Positions 1-8,649 of a stretch of DNA of 44,722 nucleotides are shown here, piece by piece (positions within the stretch are counted from its first letter, which is position 1; every line of letters starts with the position of its first letter). The stretch is from Flavobacterium pectinovorum (lineage in GTDB: Bacteria; Bacteroidota; Bacteroidia; Flavobacteriales; Flavobacteriaceae). The position numbers and the translations under genes are program-made. The stretch is taken from assembly GCF_006438875.1 (NCBI RefSeq), contig NZ_RCZH01000029.1, forward strand, positions 1 through 44,722, given 5' to 3'. The notes below the pieces were generated by a model. The model was not told the DNA's origin. It was given only the letters and a program-made list of their open reading frames with translations, and did no database searches.

Positions 1-209
1 TTATCAAGCATCTTTGGAATAAATCCATATTCTTTCATAAACTTAATGGCTGAGCAGTGATTGCCATAAAAACTTGTCGAAGAAACAATTGCTGTCAGGA
101 TAATTTCGCTGTCACTTACATGTCTTCTTACATCTTCCGGATGATTAATTCCTTGTAAAATATCGTCTATTAAACAAAAAATTGATATAATTTTGTCTTT
201 ACAAAGCAT
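1..209 (-). CDS. IS982-family transposase, N-terminal fragment (cut by window edge)
   Basis: The minus strand is open from an ATG at 209 to the window edge with no stop (69 codons). The translation begins MLCKDKIISIFCLIDDIL and contains a DVRRHVSDSEII block and an FMKEYGFIPKMLDK-like end. This matches the N-terminal part of IS982-type transposases as I recall them, where an E/D-C-RR-K-SDSEI block precedes the DDE catalytic core. The core itself lies outside the window, so activity cannot be judged. The terminal inverted repeat should lie to the right, between the start codon and about 300, but I could not identify it. Family assignment rests on pattern memory. Confidence 0.72.
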   Translation of the reverse strand, partial: MLCKDKIISIFCLIDDILQGINHPEDVRRHVSDSEIILTAIVSSTSFYGNHCSAIKFMKEYGFIPKMLD

Positions 210-438
210 GGGTAAGGTTTATTGGTTCGCAAAACAAATTTACTGAACCTGTGCTTTGTTTTTTTATTACCTCTAAACTAGCAACTTGAATTAATTAATA
301 CAAAAGTAGTCTTCCTTATGGAGGATTTTTTTATTTTTGGACCTTTCATAAAGTTAAAAGATAAGTATTATATAAGTTCAGATTTCAGGTTTATAATCAA
401 TATTTATTACTAATATGCACTTAAAGAAATCTTTATAG
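210..438. other. Intergenic, AT-rich, no gene seen
   Basis: This stretch holds the outer end of the IS982-like element and AT-rich sequence before the small protein at 439. No ORF, tRNA or clear terminator was seen. The exact IS end could not be placed. Confidence 0.4.
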
Positions 439-815
439 ATGAAAGAAAAATTTCAAAATTATTTTTTGTCTTTTTATTAATTGGATTCGTTTATCTTATT
501 GTGAAAGATTTAAATTATAAAAAAGAAATTAATGAACATCCGGGACAAACAATTTGTAGATATACCTTATGTAAACCAGCCGGAAGATCTAGTGATGCAT
601 ATGTGAAATATTATCTGGATAATAAATTATATCGAAGAAATGTGGGAGCTTGCCCTGATAATTCCGGATTCAAATTAAATAAATATTTTGTACTAAAATA
701 TTCTACTATTGATCACAATAAAATTCTTGTAGATTTTTCAAGAGAAGTAACGGATTCAATCCTGATAAAAGAATTGGAAACAAAACTTGAATTTAAATAT
801 TGGCTTGACCATTAA
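439..815 (+). CDS. Hypothetical small membrane-anchored protein with N-terminal frameshift
   Basis: The uninterrupted frame with a legal start is 501-815 (GTG, 104 aa). The same frame stays open upstream to a stop at 411-413 and encodes a hydrophobic stretch (FFVFLLIGFVYLIV) directly before the GTG. A normal ATG lies at 439, one base out of frame. Adding one A to the A5 run at 446-450 would give MKEKISKLFFVFLLIGFVYL followed by the rest, a convincing N-terminal membrane anchor. The soluble part (KPAGRSSDAYVKYY, CPDNSGFKLNKYF) matches no family I know. It is either a genuine frameshift (pseudogene) or a base-calling error in a homopolymer. Function unknown. Confidence 0.5.
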
Positions 816-855
816 TAAGACGAAAAGTATCAATTAGAAAACAGGCTTTGTTTTG

Positions 856-863
856 TATATTTG
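856..863 (+). promoter_or_regulatory. Putative promoter -7 box (TATATTTG)
   Basis: TATATTTG matches the Bacteroidota -7 consensus TAnnTTTG exactly. It lies about 60 bp before the dehydrogenase start. No good -33 TTTG is seen at the usual spacing. Confidence 0.45.
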
Positions 864-924
864 ACTTCGATGAAAATGATTAATACTGGAACTTAATAAC
901 CAAAAAAAAACATAACTTTTCAAA

Positions 925-1728
925 ATGAATAAAGTCGTTTTAATTACCGGAGGATCCTCAGGGATTGGAAAATCAATTGGAGAATTTTTACATAAAAAAG
1001 GTTTCGTTGTTTACGGAACGAGTAGAAATCCTGAAAAAGTACTGAATTCTATTTTTCCGCTTGTGGCTTTGGATGTTCGAAATGTTGAGTCTATAAAGTC
1101 GGCGGTGGCTAAAATTATTGCGACTTCCGGAAGACTGGATGTTGTGATTAACAATGCAGGGGTTGGAATTACCGGTCCGTTAGAAGAAATTCCGATGGAG
1201 GAAATTAAGAATAATTTTGAGACTAACTTTTTCGGTCCAATTGAAGTTATGAAAGCTGCTTTGCCACAAATGCGCGAGCAAAAATCAGGTTTGATTATTA
1301 ATATTACTTCGATTGCCGGTTATATGGGATTGCCGTATCGCAGTGTTTACTCGGCATCAAAAGGAGCTTTGGAGTTAATTACGGAGGCTTTGCGTATGGA
1401 GGTTAAATCTTTTGGAATTGAAATTACGAATGTAGCGCCTGGTGATTTTGCAACTAATATTGCTTCCGGCCGTTATCATGCGCCAGTTATAGAAGGTTCA
1501 GCTTATGAAAAAGTTTATGGAGAGACGCTTGCAACTATGAACGATCATGTAGATGCAGGAAGTAATCCGAATGAAATGGCGGAATTTGTTTATAAAATTA
1601 TGCAACAAAAGAAGCCGAATGTTCATTATAAAGTTGGTGCTTTTATGCAGAAATTTTCAATCGTTTTAAAGCGTGCGCTTCCGGATAAGGTTTACGAAAA
1701 GATGCTTATGAATCATTATAAATTGTAA
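925..1728 (+). CDS. Short-chain dehydrogenase/reductase (SDR)
   Basis: A classical SDR of 267 aa, the usual size. The Rossmann nucleotide-binding motif TGGSSGIG is at residues 8-15, NNAG at about 76-79, the catalytic Ser in the ITSIAGYMG stretch, and Tyr-x-x-x-Lys in YSASK. It should be a cytoplasmic NAD(P)H-dependent oxidoreductase acting on a carbonyl or hydroxyl group. The substrate cannot be told from sequence. It stands alone on the plus strand behind its own likely promoter (856-863) and converges with the histidine kinase gene. The start is supported by the A-rich leader and the immediate Rossmann fold. Confidence 0.9.
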   Translation: MNKVVLITGGSSGIGKSIGEFLHKKGFVVYGTSRNPEKVLNSIFPLVALDVRNVESIKSAVAKIIATSGRLDVVINNAGVGITGPLEEIPMEEIKNNFETNFFGPIEVMKAALPQMREQKSGLIINITSIAGYMGLPYRSVYSASKGALELITEALRMEVKSFGIEITNVAPGDFATNIASGRYHAPVIEGSAYEKVYGETLATMNDHVDAGSNPNEMAEFVYKIMQQKKPNVHYKVGAFMQKFSIVLKRALPDKVYEKMLMNHYKL

Positions 1729-1754
1729 TAAACTATTTTGGAGCTTTTTTTGAA

Positions 1755-3071
1755 TTATTCAACAGGAATGAAAATATCAAATTTAGCTCCTTTATTTAAA
1801 ATTCCTTCCGCTTTGATGAAACCATTATGGTTTTCTACGATTCGTTTTACGATTGTAAGACCAATTCCTGTGCTTTTTGTTGGTTTTGTGTTTAGAGCCT
1901 GAAAAAGACCAAATATTTTTTCATTGTATAATGGATCAAATCCAATACCATTGTCTGAAACGGTTATTTGACAATATTGCGTATTTGGAGAAAGTCTTTC
2001 ATGTATTAATTCTGATCCTTCTATAATTTTTGTGCGTATGGTAATGATTAATTGTTTTTCGGGATTTGAAAATTTTATTGAATTGCTTAAAAGGTTGTAT
2101 AACAATTGTCTAAACTGAAATTCAATTACAGAAAGACTTCCAAGATCTGAAACATCATAAAGTACAGTTTTGTTTTCTAATTCTTCAGACAGGTCGTCTT
2201 TGACATCATTTACAATATTATTAAGGGATTTCGATTCAAACTTTCTTTCGTCAAATTTGGTTTTTGAATAGATAAGAAGATCATTTATTAGATTTTGCAT
2301 TCTAAAAGCCGAGGAGCGTATTTTTTGAAAAGCTGTTATGCCTTTTTCCGAAAGGTTTTTAGTTTCATCTCGTTCTATAATGTCTGTAAAAAGCTGAATT
2401 TTCCGTAAAGGTTCCTGAAGATCGTGACTTGAAATATAATTAAAGGCTTCAAGCTCATTATTCATTTTTTCGAGTGAGATATTTTTCTCGATCAGTGTGA
2501 TTTCAATATCTGATTTTAATCTTTCGGCTTCTTTTTTTTCTACTTCTGTTTTTTCAAGAAGTATATTTTTTTCTTCTAAAATGTTTTTATTTTCGTTGGC
2601 TTCTTCAATACTGGTAAGGTGAAATGAGATTAAGTCTGCGAATAAATTGAACATTTCACGAACTTTAAATGTCTTTAATTCATTAGGTTTTGGATCGATT
2701 GCGCATAATGTTCCAAAAAACCGTCCGTCTTTGCGTATAATAGGAACTGATATGTAACTTTGAAGTCCATACATTGCCGGTGTATGATGATTGCGAAAAA
2801 CAGGATCTTCGCTGACATTGTCAATTATTACAGCTTTTCTCTCTTGTCTGATTTCGTCACAAATTGTTGTTTTTACTTGTAATTCATCTCCTGGTTTCAG
2901 TCCAAATGAAACATTATCTACAGCGCTGCAAGTAATCCATCTGTCTTCGGTAACTCTTGCTATTGCTGCAAAACCCATTCCTGTAGTTTGGCATATAACA
3001 TTTAGTAAGGTTGGGACAATGGAAATATTTTGAATATTGTTGACGTCTTGTTGAAAGTTTTCTTCTAGCAC
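1755..3071 (-). CDS. GAF-domain sensor histidine kinase
   Basis: A soluble hybrid-free kinase of 438 aa. A GAF domain spans about residues 18-160. A charged coiled-coil linker follows at about 160-212. The HisKA domain has the phospho-acceptor His216 in SSHDLQEPLRKI. The HATPase_c domain has the N box (NLLSN, Asn330), the G1 box DNGIG at 373-377 and a G2-like STGIGLTIVKRIV. No membrane segment or signal peptide is seen, so it should sense a cytoplasmic ligand or redox/light-like cue through GAF. No response regulator gene is adjacent, so it is an orphan kinase. The C-terminal architecture resembles phytochrome-like kinases. Partner and signal unknown. Confidence 0.9.
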   Translation of the reverse strand: MLEENFQQDVNNIQNISIVPTLLNVICQTTGMGFAAIARVTEDRWITCSAVDNVSFGLKPGDELQVKTTICDEIRQERKAVIIDNVSEDPVFRNHHTPAMYGLQSYISVPIIRKDGRFFGTLCAIDPKPNELKTFKVREMFNLFADLISFHLTSIEEANENKNILEEKNILLEKTEVEKKEAERLKSDIEITLIEKNISLEKMNNELEAFNYISSHDLQEPLRKIQLFTDIIERDETKNLSEKGITAFQKIRSSAFRMQNLINDLLIYSKTKFDERKFESKSLNNIVNDVKDDLSEELENKTVLYDVSDLGSLSVIEFQFRQLLYNLLSNSIKFSNPEKQLIITIRTKIIEGSELIHERLSPNTQYCQITVSDNGIGFDPLYNEKIFGLFQALNTKPTKSTGIGLTIVKRIVENHNGFIKAEGILNKGAKFDIFIPVE

Positions 3072-3101
3072 TTTTACGGGGAATTTTAATTTCTAAAAAT
3101 A

Positions 3102-3109
3102 CAAAAATA
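3102..3109 (-). promoter_or_regulatory. Putative -7 box for the GAF kinase gene
   Basis: Read on the minus strand the bases are TATTTTTG, matching TAnnTTTG, about 31 bp before the kinase start at 3071. No clear -33 element was found. The AT-rich context raises the chance of coincidence. Confidence 0.3.
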
Positions 3110-3191
3110 AAATTAGCTTTTTGTTTAAAGGTTTTATTGCTTCTATTTGGAATTATTTTTTAGTTTTTTATTTTATGGAAATTATAAATTG

Positions 3192-3199
3192 TAATTTTG
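3192..3199 (+). promoter_or_regulatory. Promoter -7 box (TAATTTTG) for the structured RNA / transaldolase transcript
   Basis: TAATTTTG is an exact TAnnTTTG match. Transcription would begin about 7 bp downstream, near 3206, at the foot of the structured RNA that starts at 3210. A good -33 box is not visible. Confidence 0.55.
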
Positions 3200-3205
3200 C
3201 ATCGG

Positions 3206-3296
3206 ATTTGCGTGAAGGATAGAGGCGGTATCCTTTTGTGAAGTGAAACGGAACAAAAGATATAGCCGAAAGCCTGGCCCTTGGGACACGCCCAAA
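3206..3296 (+). ncRNA. Structured RNA leader, Flavo-1-like motif (copy 1)
   Basis: The segment has clear pairing. GCGTG (3210-3214) pairs with CACGC (3287-3291) to close the element. Inside, GGC (3224-3226) pairs with GCC (3265-3267), and CTTTTGT (3233-3239) pairs with ACAAAAG (3253-3259). The conserved words GATAGAGGCGGTATCCTTTT and AAAAGATATAGC recur in the second copy near 29530. They match a motif I recall as widespread in Flavobacterium and resembling the Flavo-1 RNA family; that name is from memory. It sits between an exact -7 box and the transaldolase start 32 nt downstream, so it is probably a 5' leader of that mRNA, or a separate small RNA. Confidence 0.6.
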
Positions 3297-3327
3297 AAAA
3301 CAGGAACACAATTAAATAGATATAATT

Positions 3328-3984
3328 ATGAAATTTTTTATTGACACGGCTAATTTAGCTCAAATTAAAGAAGCACAGGCTTTAGGTGTTTTGGATGGTG
3401 TAACTACTAACCCATCTTTGATGGCAAAAGAAGGTATTACTGGAAAAAACAACATTTTGAAGCATTATGTAGACATCTGTAACCTTGTTGAGGGAGATGT
3501 TAGTGCTGAGGTAAATGCGTTGGATTATGACGGAATGATTAAAGAAGGTGAGGAATTAGCTGAATTACATGACCAAATCGTGGTAAAATTACCAATGACT
3601 AAGGAAGGTGTTATGGCTGCTAAATATTTTTCTGATAAAGGGATTAAAACGAATGTAACACTTGTGTTTTCTGCAGGTCAGGCTTTATTGGCTGCAAAAG
3701 CCGGAGCTACTTATGTTTCTCCTTTTATTGGTCGTCTGGATGATGTTTCAACAGATGGATTGGCATTGATTGAAGAAATTAGATTGATTTTTGATAACTA
3801 CGGTTACGAAACTCAAATTTTGGCTGCTTCTGTGCGTCATACAATGCATATTGTAAATTGTGCTAAAATTGGTGCTGATGTTATGACTGGACCTCTTTCT
3901 GCAATTTACGGATTGTTGAAACACCCATTAACTGATATTGGGCTTGCTCAGTTTGTAGCTGATTTCGAAAAAGGAAATAAATAA
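3328..3984 (+). CDS. fsa: Small transaldolase / fructose-6-phosphate aldolase family
   Basis: 218 aa, the length of the short (TalC/Fsa-type) transaldolases rather than the long TalB form. The family signature is plain: MKFFIDTANL, GVTTNPSLMAKEG at about 24-36, and the Schiff-base lysine at Lys87 in VVKLPMTKEG. The tail SFVGR-equivalent is YVSPFIGRLDD. It transfers dihydroxyacetone units in the non-oxidative pentose phosphate pathway or cleaves fructose 6-phosphate; the two activities cannot be separated by eye. It follows the structured RNA leader closely and ends before a good terminator, so it is a single-gene transcript. Confidence 0.88.
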   Translation: MKFFIDTANLAQIKEAQALGVLDGVTTNPSLMAKEGITGKNNILKHYVDICNLVEGDVSAEVNALDYDGMIKEGEELAELHDQIVVKLPMTKEGVMAAKYFSDKGIKTNVTLVFSAGQALLAAKAGATYVSPFIGRLDDVSTDGLALIEEIRLIFDNYGYETQILAASVRHTMHIVNCAKIGADVMTGPLSAIYGLLKHPLTDIGLAQFVADFEKGNK

Positions 3985-4009
3985 TTTATCCTTTTAAAAT
4001 AATTTAAAT

Positions 4010-4043
4010 CGCCACTTTCGTTAGAAAGATGGCGTTTTTTTTT
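4010..4043 (+). terminator. Rho-independent terminator after the transaldolase gene
   Basis: CGCCA-CTTTC (4010-4019), loop GTTA, GAAAG-(A)-TGGCG (4024-4034), then a run of nine T. Confidence 0.85.
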
Positions 4044-4072
4044 ACTTTTATATATCTAAAATAGAAGTATAT

Positions 4073-4567
4073 ATGAAAAAAGTTATCCTGATTTTGGCGT
4101 TTTTGGTAATTAATATTTCCGTAAATGCGCAAGCGAAAGTTTTAACATCCGTAAATGAGGCTGGTGATGTAGCTACTTATGAATTGGATTGTTCGGTTCA
4201 ATTTCAAACTCTTGCCAAAGGTTTGCGATATAATATTACACGCCACGAGTTTAAAGGTCCTGAGCTGAAAAATTCTTATCGGTTATTATTAGTTATGGAT
4301 GGCTTTTATTCCAGTACTTTAAATAGCACAATGACTATTTCAGCAGTATTAAGCGATGGAACTGTTATTGATGCCAAAAAGACAATAGAAGATGATGGTT
4401 TTTTTGACGGTGCTTGTACGTTGAAAATTAAAGACCCAAAAGCACTTTTAGAGGCTAATATTGATAAAGTGATTGTTCATGCTGATAAAGATGTTACTTA
4501 TACATTATCAGCGCAAAATAAAGCGGTTTTCAAGAAAAATTTAAACGCTATTATTACGGCAAAATAG
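4073..4567 (+). CDS. Secreted/periplasmic protein of unknown function
   Basis: 164 aa. The first 20 residues (MKKVILILAFLVINISVNAQ) form a typical Flavobacterium signal peptide ending in NAQ. The mature part is rich in beta-forming residues, with repeated short hydrophilic loops and a single pair of Cys. I recognise no domain. It lies between the transaldolase terminator and a strong terminator shared with nagP, so it is likely transcribed alone. Nothing in it points to chitin use. Confidence 0.7.
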   Translation: MKKVILILAFLVINISVNAQAKVLTSVNEAGDVATYELDCSVQFQTLAKGLRYNITRHEFKGPELKNSYRLLLVMDGFYSSTLNSTMTISAVLSDGTVIDAKKTIEDDGFFDGACTLKIKDPKALLEANIDKVIVHADKDVTYTLSAQNKAVFKKNLNAIITAK

Positions 4568-4572
4568 TTTTC

Positions 4573-4618
4573 AAAAAGGTTCAAAGGAACATAGTTGCAA
4601 AGGTTCAAAGGTGTAAAG
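4573..4618. repeat. Intergenic repeat of the CAAAGGTTCAAAGG type
   Basis: The run contains AAAGGTTCAAAGG and GTTGCAAAGGTTCAAAGG. The reverse complement of the same words occurs at 33797-33835 upstream of the ABC-F gene. Confidence 0.5.
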
Positions 4619-4640
4619 TCTGGTGAAAAAAGCAATAAAA

Positions 4641-4684
4641 AAATCCCAAACTCCAATCGATAAAATTGGAATTTGGGATTTTTT
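4641..4684. terminator. Bidirectional terminator between the secreted-protein gene and nagP
   Basis: AAATCCCAAA (4641-4650) and TCCAAT (4652-4657) pair with ATTGGA (4665-4670) and TTTGGGATTT (from 4672). A-rich and T-rich flanks on either side let it work for both converging genes. Confidence 0.88.
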
Positions 4685-4708
4685 AAAATTTGAATTTTTT
4701 ATAAAGAA

Positions 4709-6181
4709 TTAATGACCTCCGCCTTCGCTTTGAACGTTATGATCAATTCCTTGTCTTTTTAAGATTTTAGGGCAATAGAAACCGTAGAATCCTAAATATG
4801 CAAAACCTAATAAAGGTACGATATAAGAGAAATGTGTCCATGTAATTCCAAAAATTCCACCTGGACTTGTAAGGTCGATATCACAGATACTTCCCTGAAC
4901 CAAAGGAATAACTCCTCCACCAAGAATCATCATAATTAAGAAAGATGATGCTTTTCCTGTGTTTTTTCCTAAACCTGCAATCGCTAAATCGAAGATAGAA
5001 GGCCACATGATAGATAAGAATAAACCTCCTGAGATAAAGAAGAATTTAGCAATAGACGGATCTGGATAAACTAATCCTGCAAGCATCATTAATAAGCCTG
5101 AGATTCCGAAAAGCATTAAAGTTTTTCCGGCATTTTTACCACCAACAAAACTTATTGCGATAAACAATAAAATCCAAAGCGGGTAAATATAGAAAGAAGA
5201 AACGTCGTGTGCTGCAAATATATTAGCGCCAATAATTACTCCAAATGCAACTGCAGGAACAATAAATTTAAGTGCCGTATTTACTAAGTTTGAAGTGTTG
5301 AAAACGTTAACTCCGCCATTCCAGCGACCAATCATTAAACTTCCCCAATAAAGGGCGATAAATGGCGCAATAGCATCTTCTAATACATTTCCGAATTCAG
5401 AAGTATGTAATAAAGCTGGTAAGTTACTAATGATAGTTACCTCAGTTCCAACATAAATAAAGATTCCTAACATTCCTAAATATAATTGTGGATAGTCAAG
5501 AATATTGAATTTTTCGTGTGCAACTTTAACTACTTCTTCCTCTTCTTTTGCAGGATCTTCGATTTTAGAGAAGTACATGAAAATTGCTACTCCAATAAAG
5601 GCAAGACCTAAAATTATAAAAGGTAATTTGATATCTTCTAATGAAAGTGAGGTTTTTTTGTTGTCACCCATTCCAAATAAAGCGATTCCTAAAAGGATAG
5701 CTCCAATTGTTGTTCCGAAAGAGTTTATTCCTCCTGCCAATGTTAAACGGTGAGCTCCGGTTTGTGGGCTTCCCATTTTAATGGCTAAAGGATTTGCTAC
5801 GATTTGTTGAATTGAAAAACCTAAAGCTATTGTGAATAAAGCGGTTAAGAAGAATGGAAAACTTTCCATTGTTGCTGCTGGAATGAATAAAAATGATCCA
5901 AAAGCTGATAAAAGTAATCCGGCAGAAAGTGTTTTTTTGTATCCGAATCTTTGTAAAATATCTACTTTTAAAGATATTATAAAGAAAATTATAGATCCTA
6001 CAAAGTAAGAAACATAAAATGCCCAAGCCACTAATTGTGATTGTACCTGAGATAAAGTAAATACTTTTTTGAATACTGGAATAAGGATGTCATTGGCTGA
6101 ACCAACAAAACCCCAAAAGAAGAAAACAATTATCAAAGAGATAAACTGTCCCCATTTGGTTTGAACATTTTCTGAACTCAT
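4709..6181 (-). CDS. nagP: N-acetylglucosamine MFS transporter (NagP/FucP-like)
   Basis: 490 aa with about 12 hydrophobic segments, typical of the FucP/NagP branch of the major facilitator superfamily (KWGQFISLIIVFFFWGFVGSANDILIP at the start; GALGFSIQQIVANPLA-type stretch near 125). It should carry GlcNAc across the inner membrane in symport. It lies at the left end of the chitin locus, on the same strand as the regulator and kinase genes, with a 176-bp gap that may hold its own promoter. The F. johnsoniae chitin PUL also ends with an MFS transporter at this place. The His-rich C-terminal tail (SEGGGH) is cytoplasmic. Confidence 0.88.
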   Translation of the reverse strand: MSSENVQTKWGQFISLIIVFFFWGFVGSANDILIPVFKKVFTLSQVQSQLVAWAFYVSYFVGSIIFFIISLKVDILQRFGYKKTLSAGLLLSAFGSFLFIPAATMESFPFFLTALFTIALGFSIQQIVANPLAIKMGSPQTGAHRLTLAGGINSFGTTIGAILLGIALFGMGDNKKTSLSLEDIKLPFIILGLAFIGVAIFMYFSKIEDPAKEEEEVVKVAHEKFNILDYPQLYLGMLGIFIYVGTEVTIISNLPALLHTSEFGNVLEDAIAPFIALYWGSLMIGRWNGGVNVFNTSNLVNTALKFIVPAVAFGVIIGANIFAAHDVSSFYIYPLWILLFIAISFVGGKNAGKTLMLFGISGLLMMLAGLVYPDPSIAKFFFISGGLFLSIMWPSIFDLAIAGLGKNTGKASSFLIMMILGGGVIPLVQGSICDIDLTSPGGIFGITWTHFSYIVPLLGFAYLGFYGFYCPKILKRQGIDHNVQSEGGGH

Positions 6182-6357
6182 AATTTAATAGGTTAATTTT
6201 TTATTATATTGTTTTTTGAAGACCGTAAATATATTTGTTAAGTATATCAAAAAAAAATAAAATGACACAAATAATGTTAAATTTAAACGAACAGCGTCAT
6301 TTTTTCAACAATGTGTTAATTTTTACCAACTTAGAAAATGAAATGATCAGATGAAAT

Positions 6358-7062
6358 TTACTCCAAAATTTTGTTTTTTACCTCTTTGCTGTAATTTCTG
6401 CCAATAGGAATCGTGTAGGATTGAATTTGAATTCGATTTCCTTCGATAGATTTTACTTTATTTAAGGCTATTACATAGGATTTGTGAATTCTTAAGAAGC
6501 GATCAGCAGGTAATTCTTCAGATAATGAAGTTAAAGATTTGTGTGTAATATAGGTTTTATCCGGAGTTACTACTTTTATGTATTCCTTCATTCCTTCGAC
6601 AAATAGAATTTCTTCAATATTAATTTTCATCATTTTTTTATCGACTTTGATGAAAATATGAGAATCTCCTTTGGTGGTTTCTACTTTAATATTGTTTTTT
6701 ACATTAAATTCGGTTGTGATTTTATTAATGCATTTTATAAATCGGGGTAACGGAATTGGTTTTACTAAATAATCCAAAACATCAAGATCGTAACTTTCTG
6801 CAGCAAATTCTCTAAATGCAGTTGTAATAATAACTTTTGTTTTGTTTTCGATTAAGCTAATCAATTCAAATCCAGTCATCATAGGCATGTTAATGTCCAG
6901 AAAAACGGCATCTACAGAAGTACTGTTTATAAAATCGAGCGCTTCCAGAGAATTATTAAATGTACCAATTACTTCAAAATCTGTAAAATTGGTAAAGTAA
7001 TTCTGGAGGACTTTGATAGCTAGTGGCTCATCATCGATCAACACGCATTTAATCTTCATCAT
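6358..7062 (-). CDS. LytTR-type response regulator of the chitin locus
   Basis: 234 aa. The receiver domain (about 4-118) has the acidic pocket Asp10-Asp11-Glu12, phospho-acceptor Asp56 in DAVFLDINMP and Lys101 in YLVKPIP. A LytTR DNA-binding domain follows (about 135-234; ILFVEGMKEYIKVVT, FLRIHKSYVIALNKV, PIGRNY). LytTR proteins bind paired direct repeats, so the 21-bp-period repeats before both susC genes are natural candidate targets. The start overlaps the kinase gene by 14 bp, showing co-translation with its partner. It corresponds in position and type to the regulator of the F. johnsoniae chitin PUL. Confidence 0.92.
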   Translation of the reverse strand: MMKIKCVLIDDEPLAIKVLQNYFTNFTDFEVIGTFNNSLEALDFINSTSVDAVFLDINMPMMTGFELISLIENKTKVIITTAFREFAAESYDLDVLDYLVKPIPLPRFIKCINKITTEFNVKNNIKVETTKGDSHIFIKVDKKMMKINIEEILFVEGMKEYIKVVTPDKTYITHKSLTSLSEELPADRFLRIHKSYVIALNKVKSIEGNRIQIQSYTIPIGRNYSKEVKNKILE

Positions 7063-8101
7063 TAATAGGTATTTGCAAACGGATTATATAGTAATTGAAT
7101 TTAATGCTATTTTCGATTTTGTATTTACTCTTGTAAATTAATTTTAATCGTTTTTTGGTATTGACTAATCCAATTCCCCCTTTTTGATTAAGATTTTGTG
7201 AAATTACAAAATTATTTAAGATTTCAAAATGTAATATTTTATTGTCAGTAACTTTACAATTGATCTTTATTTTTAAGTTACTATTGTTTAAACTCCCATG
7301 TTTGAAGGCGTTTTCGACCAATGAAATGAAAATTAGCGGAGGCACAACAATATCATCTATATTTGATTCTACGTTGATCGTAACTTCTACATTTTCAAAT
7401 CTTAACTTCTCAATTTCGATATAATTTTGAATATAATCGATCTCTTTTATTAAAGGAACAAATTTGGTGCTTTTTACATCATATAAAACATATTCCATCA
7501 AATTTGATAGTTTTATAATTACATCAGGAACCTTATTTGAAGATTCTAATGATAATGCATATAAATTATTCAGGGTGTTAAAGAAAAAATGAGGCTGGAT
7601 TTGATTCTCGAGATACTTTAACTTGATTTTAAACTGATTCTCTCTTAACGCTCTGTTTCTTTCTCTTTCCCGCAACCAGGTTAATGTTAGATAAACAGAA
7701 GAAGCCATTGCAAGAACATACAATTCACCAATGCAAACTGCGACAATATGATTAATCTCAAAGGGGTGGTATTCGCGATTGGCTTCTGGCCATATATTTT
7801 CGGATATAATATAATAGGTAAGTGCTGTTTTTAATAAATAGACGGCAAAAAGACTTGCGAGTAACGAAAATGCATATGTAATATATTTCTGCTTTAATAC
7901 ATATTTGGGCACTAAAACAAAAAGATTGAAATAAACTAAAGGTATGTGTAATGAGAACTCAATTAGGTTTGATTTGAACGAATATGGATAGTCATTAAAG
8001 TAGGCTCCCCATCTTAAAAAGTTAAGAATGAAGTAAGTACCCCAGAACCAAAAGTGATTTTGAAGTTTAATGTCAAATTTCAATTTTTGAATTTCGGCCA
8101 A
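7049..8101 (-). CDS. LytS-type sensor histidine kinase of the chitin locus
   Basis: 350 aa. Four hydrophobic segments in residues 15-145 make a membrane sensor part without a large periplasmic domain. The His_kinase domain (PF06580 type) has His171 in LENQIQPHFFFNTLNN. The ATPase has Asn264 in SLVENAFKHG and a G box GGIGLVNTKKRL. It should phosphorylate the LytTR regulator whose gene overlaps its 3' end. With no extracellular sensor domain visible, it probably senses a signal in the membrane or needs a partner, perhaps a transport state. The start at 8101 is the first ATG before a coding-like N terminus. Confidence 0.9.
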   Translation of the reverse strand: MAEIQKLKFDIKLQNHFWFWGTYFILNFLRWGAYFNDYPYSFKSNLIEFSLHIPLVYFNLFVLVPKYVLKQKYITYAFSLLASLFAVYLLKTALTYYIISENIWPEANREYHPFEINHIVAVCIGELYVLAMASSVYLTLTWLRERERNRALRENQFKIKLKYLENQIQPHFFFNTLNNLYALSLESSNKVPDVIIKLSNLMEYVLYDVKSTKFVPLIKEIDYIQNYIEIEKLRFENVEVTINVESNIDDIVVPPLIFISLVENAFKHGSLNNSNLKIKINCKVTDNKILHFEILNNFVISQNLNQKGGIGLVNTKKRLKLIYKSKYKIENSIKFNYYIIRLQIPINDED

Positions 8102-8640
8102 TTTATTCTTTTAATTATTAGTTTGATTGGTTTCTCTGAGTAAATACTGTGCAACTTTAAACAATTAGTTGGTAAATCGCAATTCTTTTGAATATTTTTT
8201 TATGAAAAAAGATAATTAATAGGTTATTCCGATAGTATAACGTTTTCGTAAAGCATATTGTTTATTGTTCTAATGGAATAAAATTTATGATTAGGATCTT
8301 AGAAGTTTTAAACATAAAATGATGCCTTATTAGTTTTTCGACTTAGTATTGTAATTTAAGATTATTTTAAGAGTTTTAAATTTAGTCAACATTTCTATTT
8401 TATAAAGGTTTTGTGAACTTAAGTGATGTTTGGTTGTACATACTACAGGGATATTTTTAAATAATAATTTTGATTATCAGTATTTTAAACTCAGGTGTTT
8501 GATAGGTGTTTTTGGTTTACGATAAAACTTCAAATTTTAGCACCTGAAAACTTGAAAGGTTTCGTGTTTATTGAGGAATTATTTATTATTTAGGAGTTTT
8601 GATGCAATAAATTCTAATATTTTTATAAAAAGTTGAAATA
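8102..8640. other. Intergenic region between the divergent kinase and first susC genes
   Basis: No gene was found on either strand. The region is AT-rich. At 8239-8275 it has ACGTTTTCG followed by sequence resembling the stretch after the operator-like palindrome at 8650, a possible third, weaker regulatory site closer to the kinase gene. Confidence 0.5.
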
Positions 8641-8649
8641 TAATGCGTT

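Noticed and set aside
2791..3033. 80-aa plus-strand frame inside the GAF kinase gene
   Set aside because: Antisense to the conserved GAF domain, no ribosome-binding site or homology.
6260..6302. AAAATGAC/GTCATTTT hairpin between nagP and the regulator gene
   Set aside because: Short arms and a loop of about 30 nt make it a poor terminator; not enough to call.
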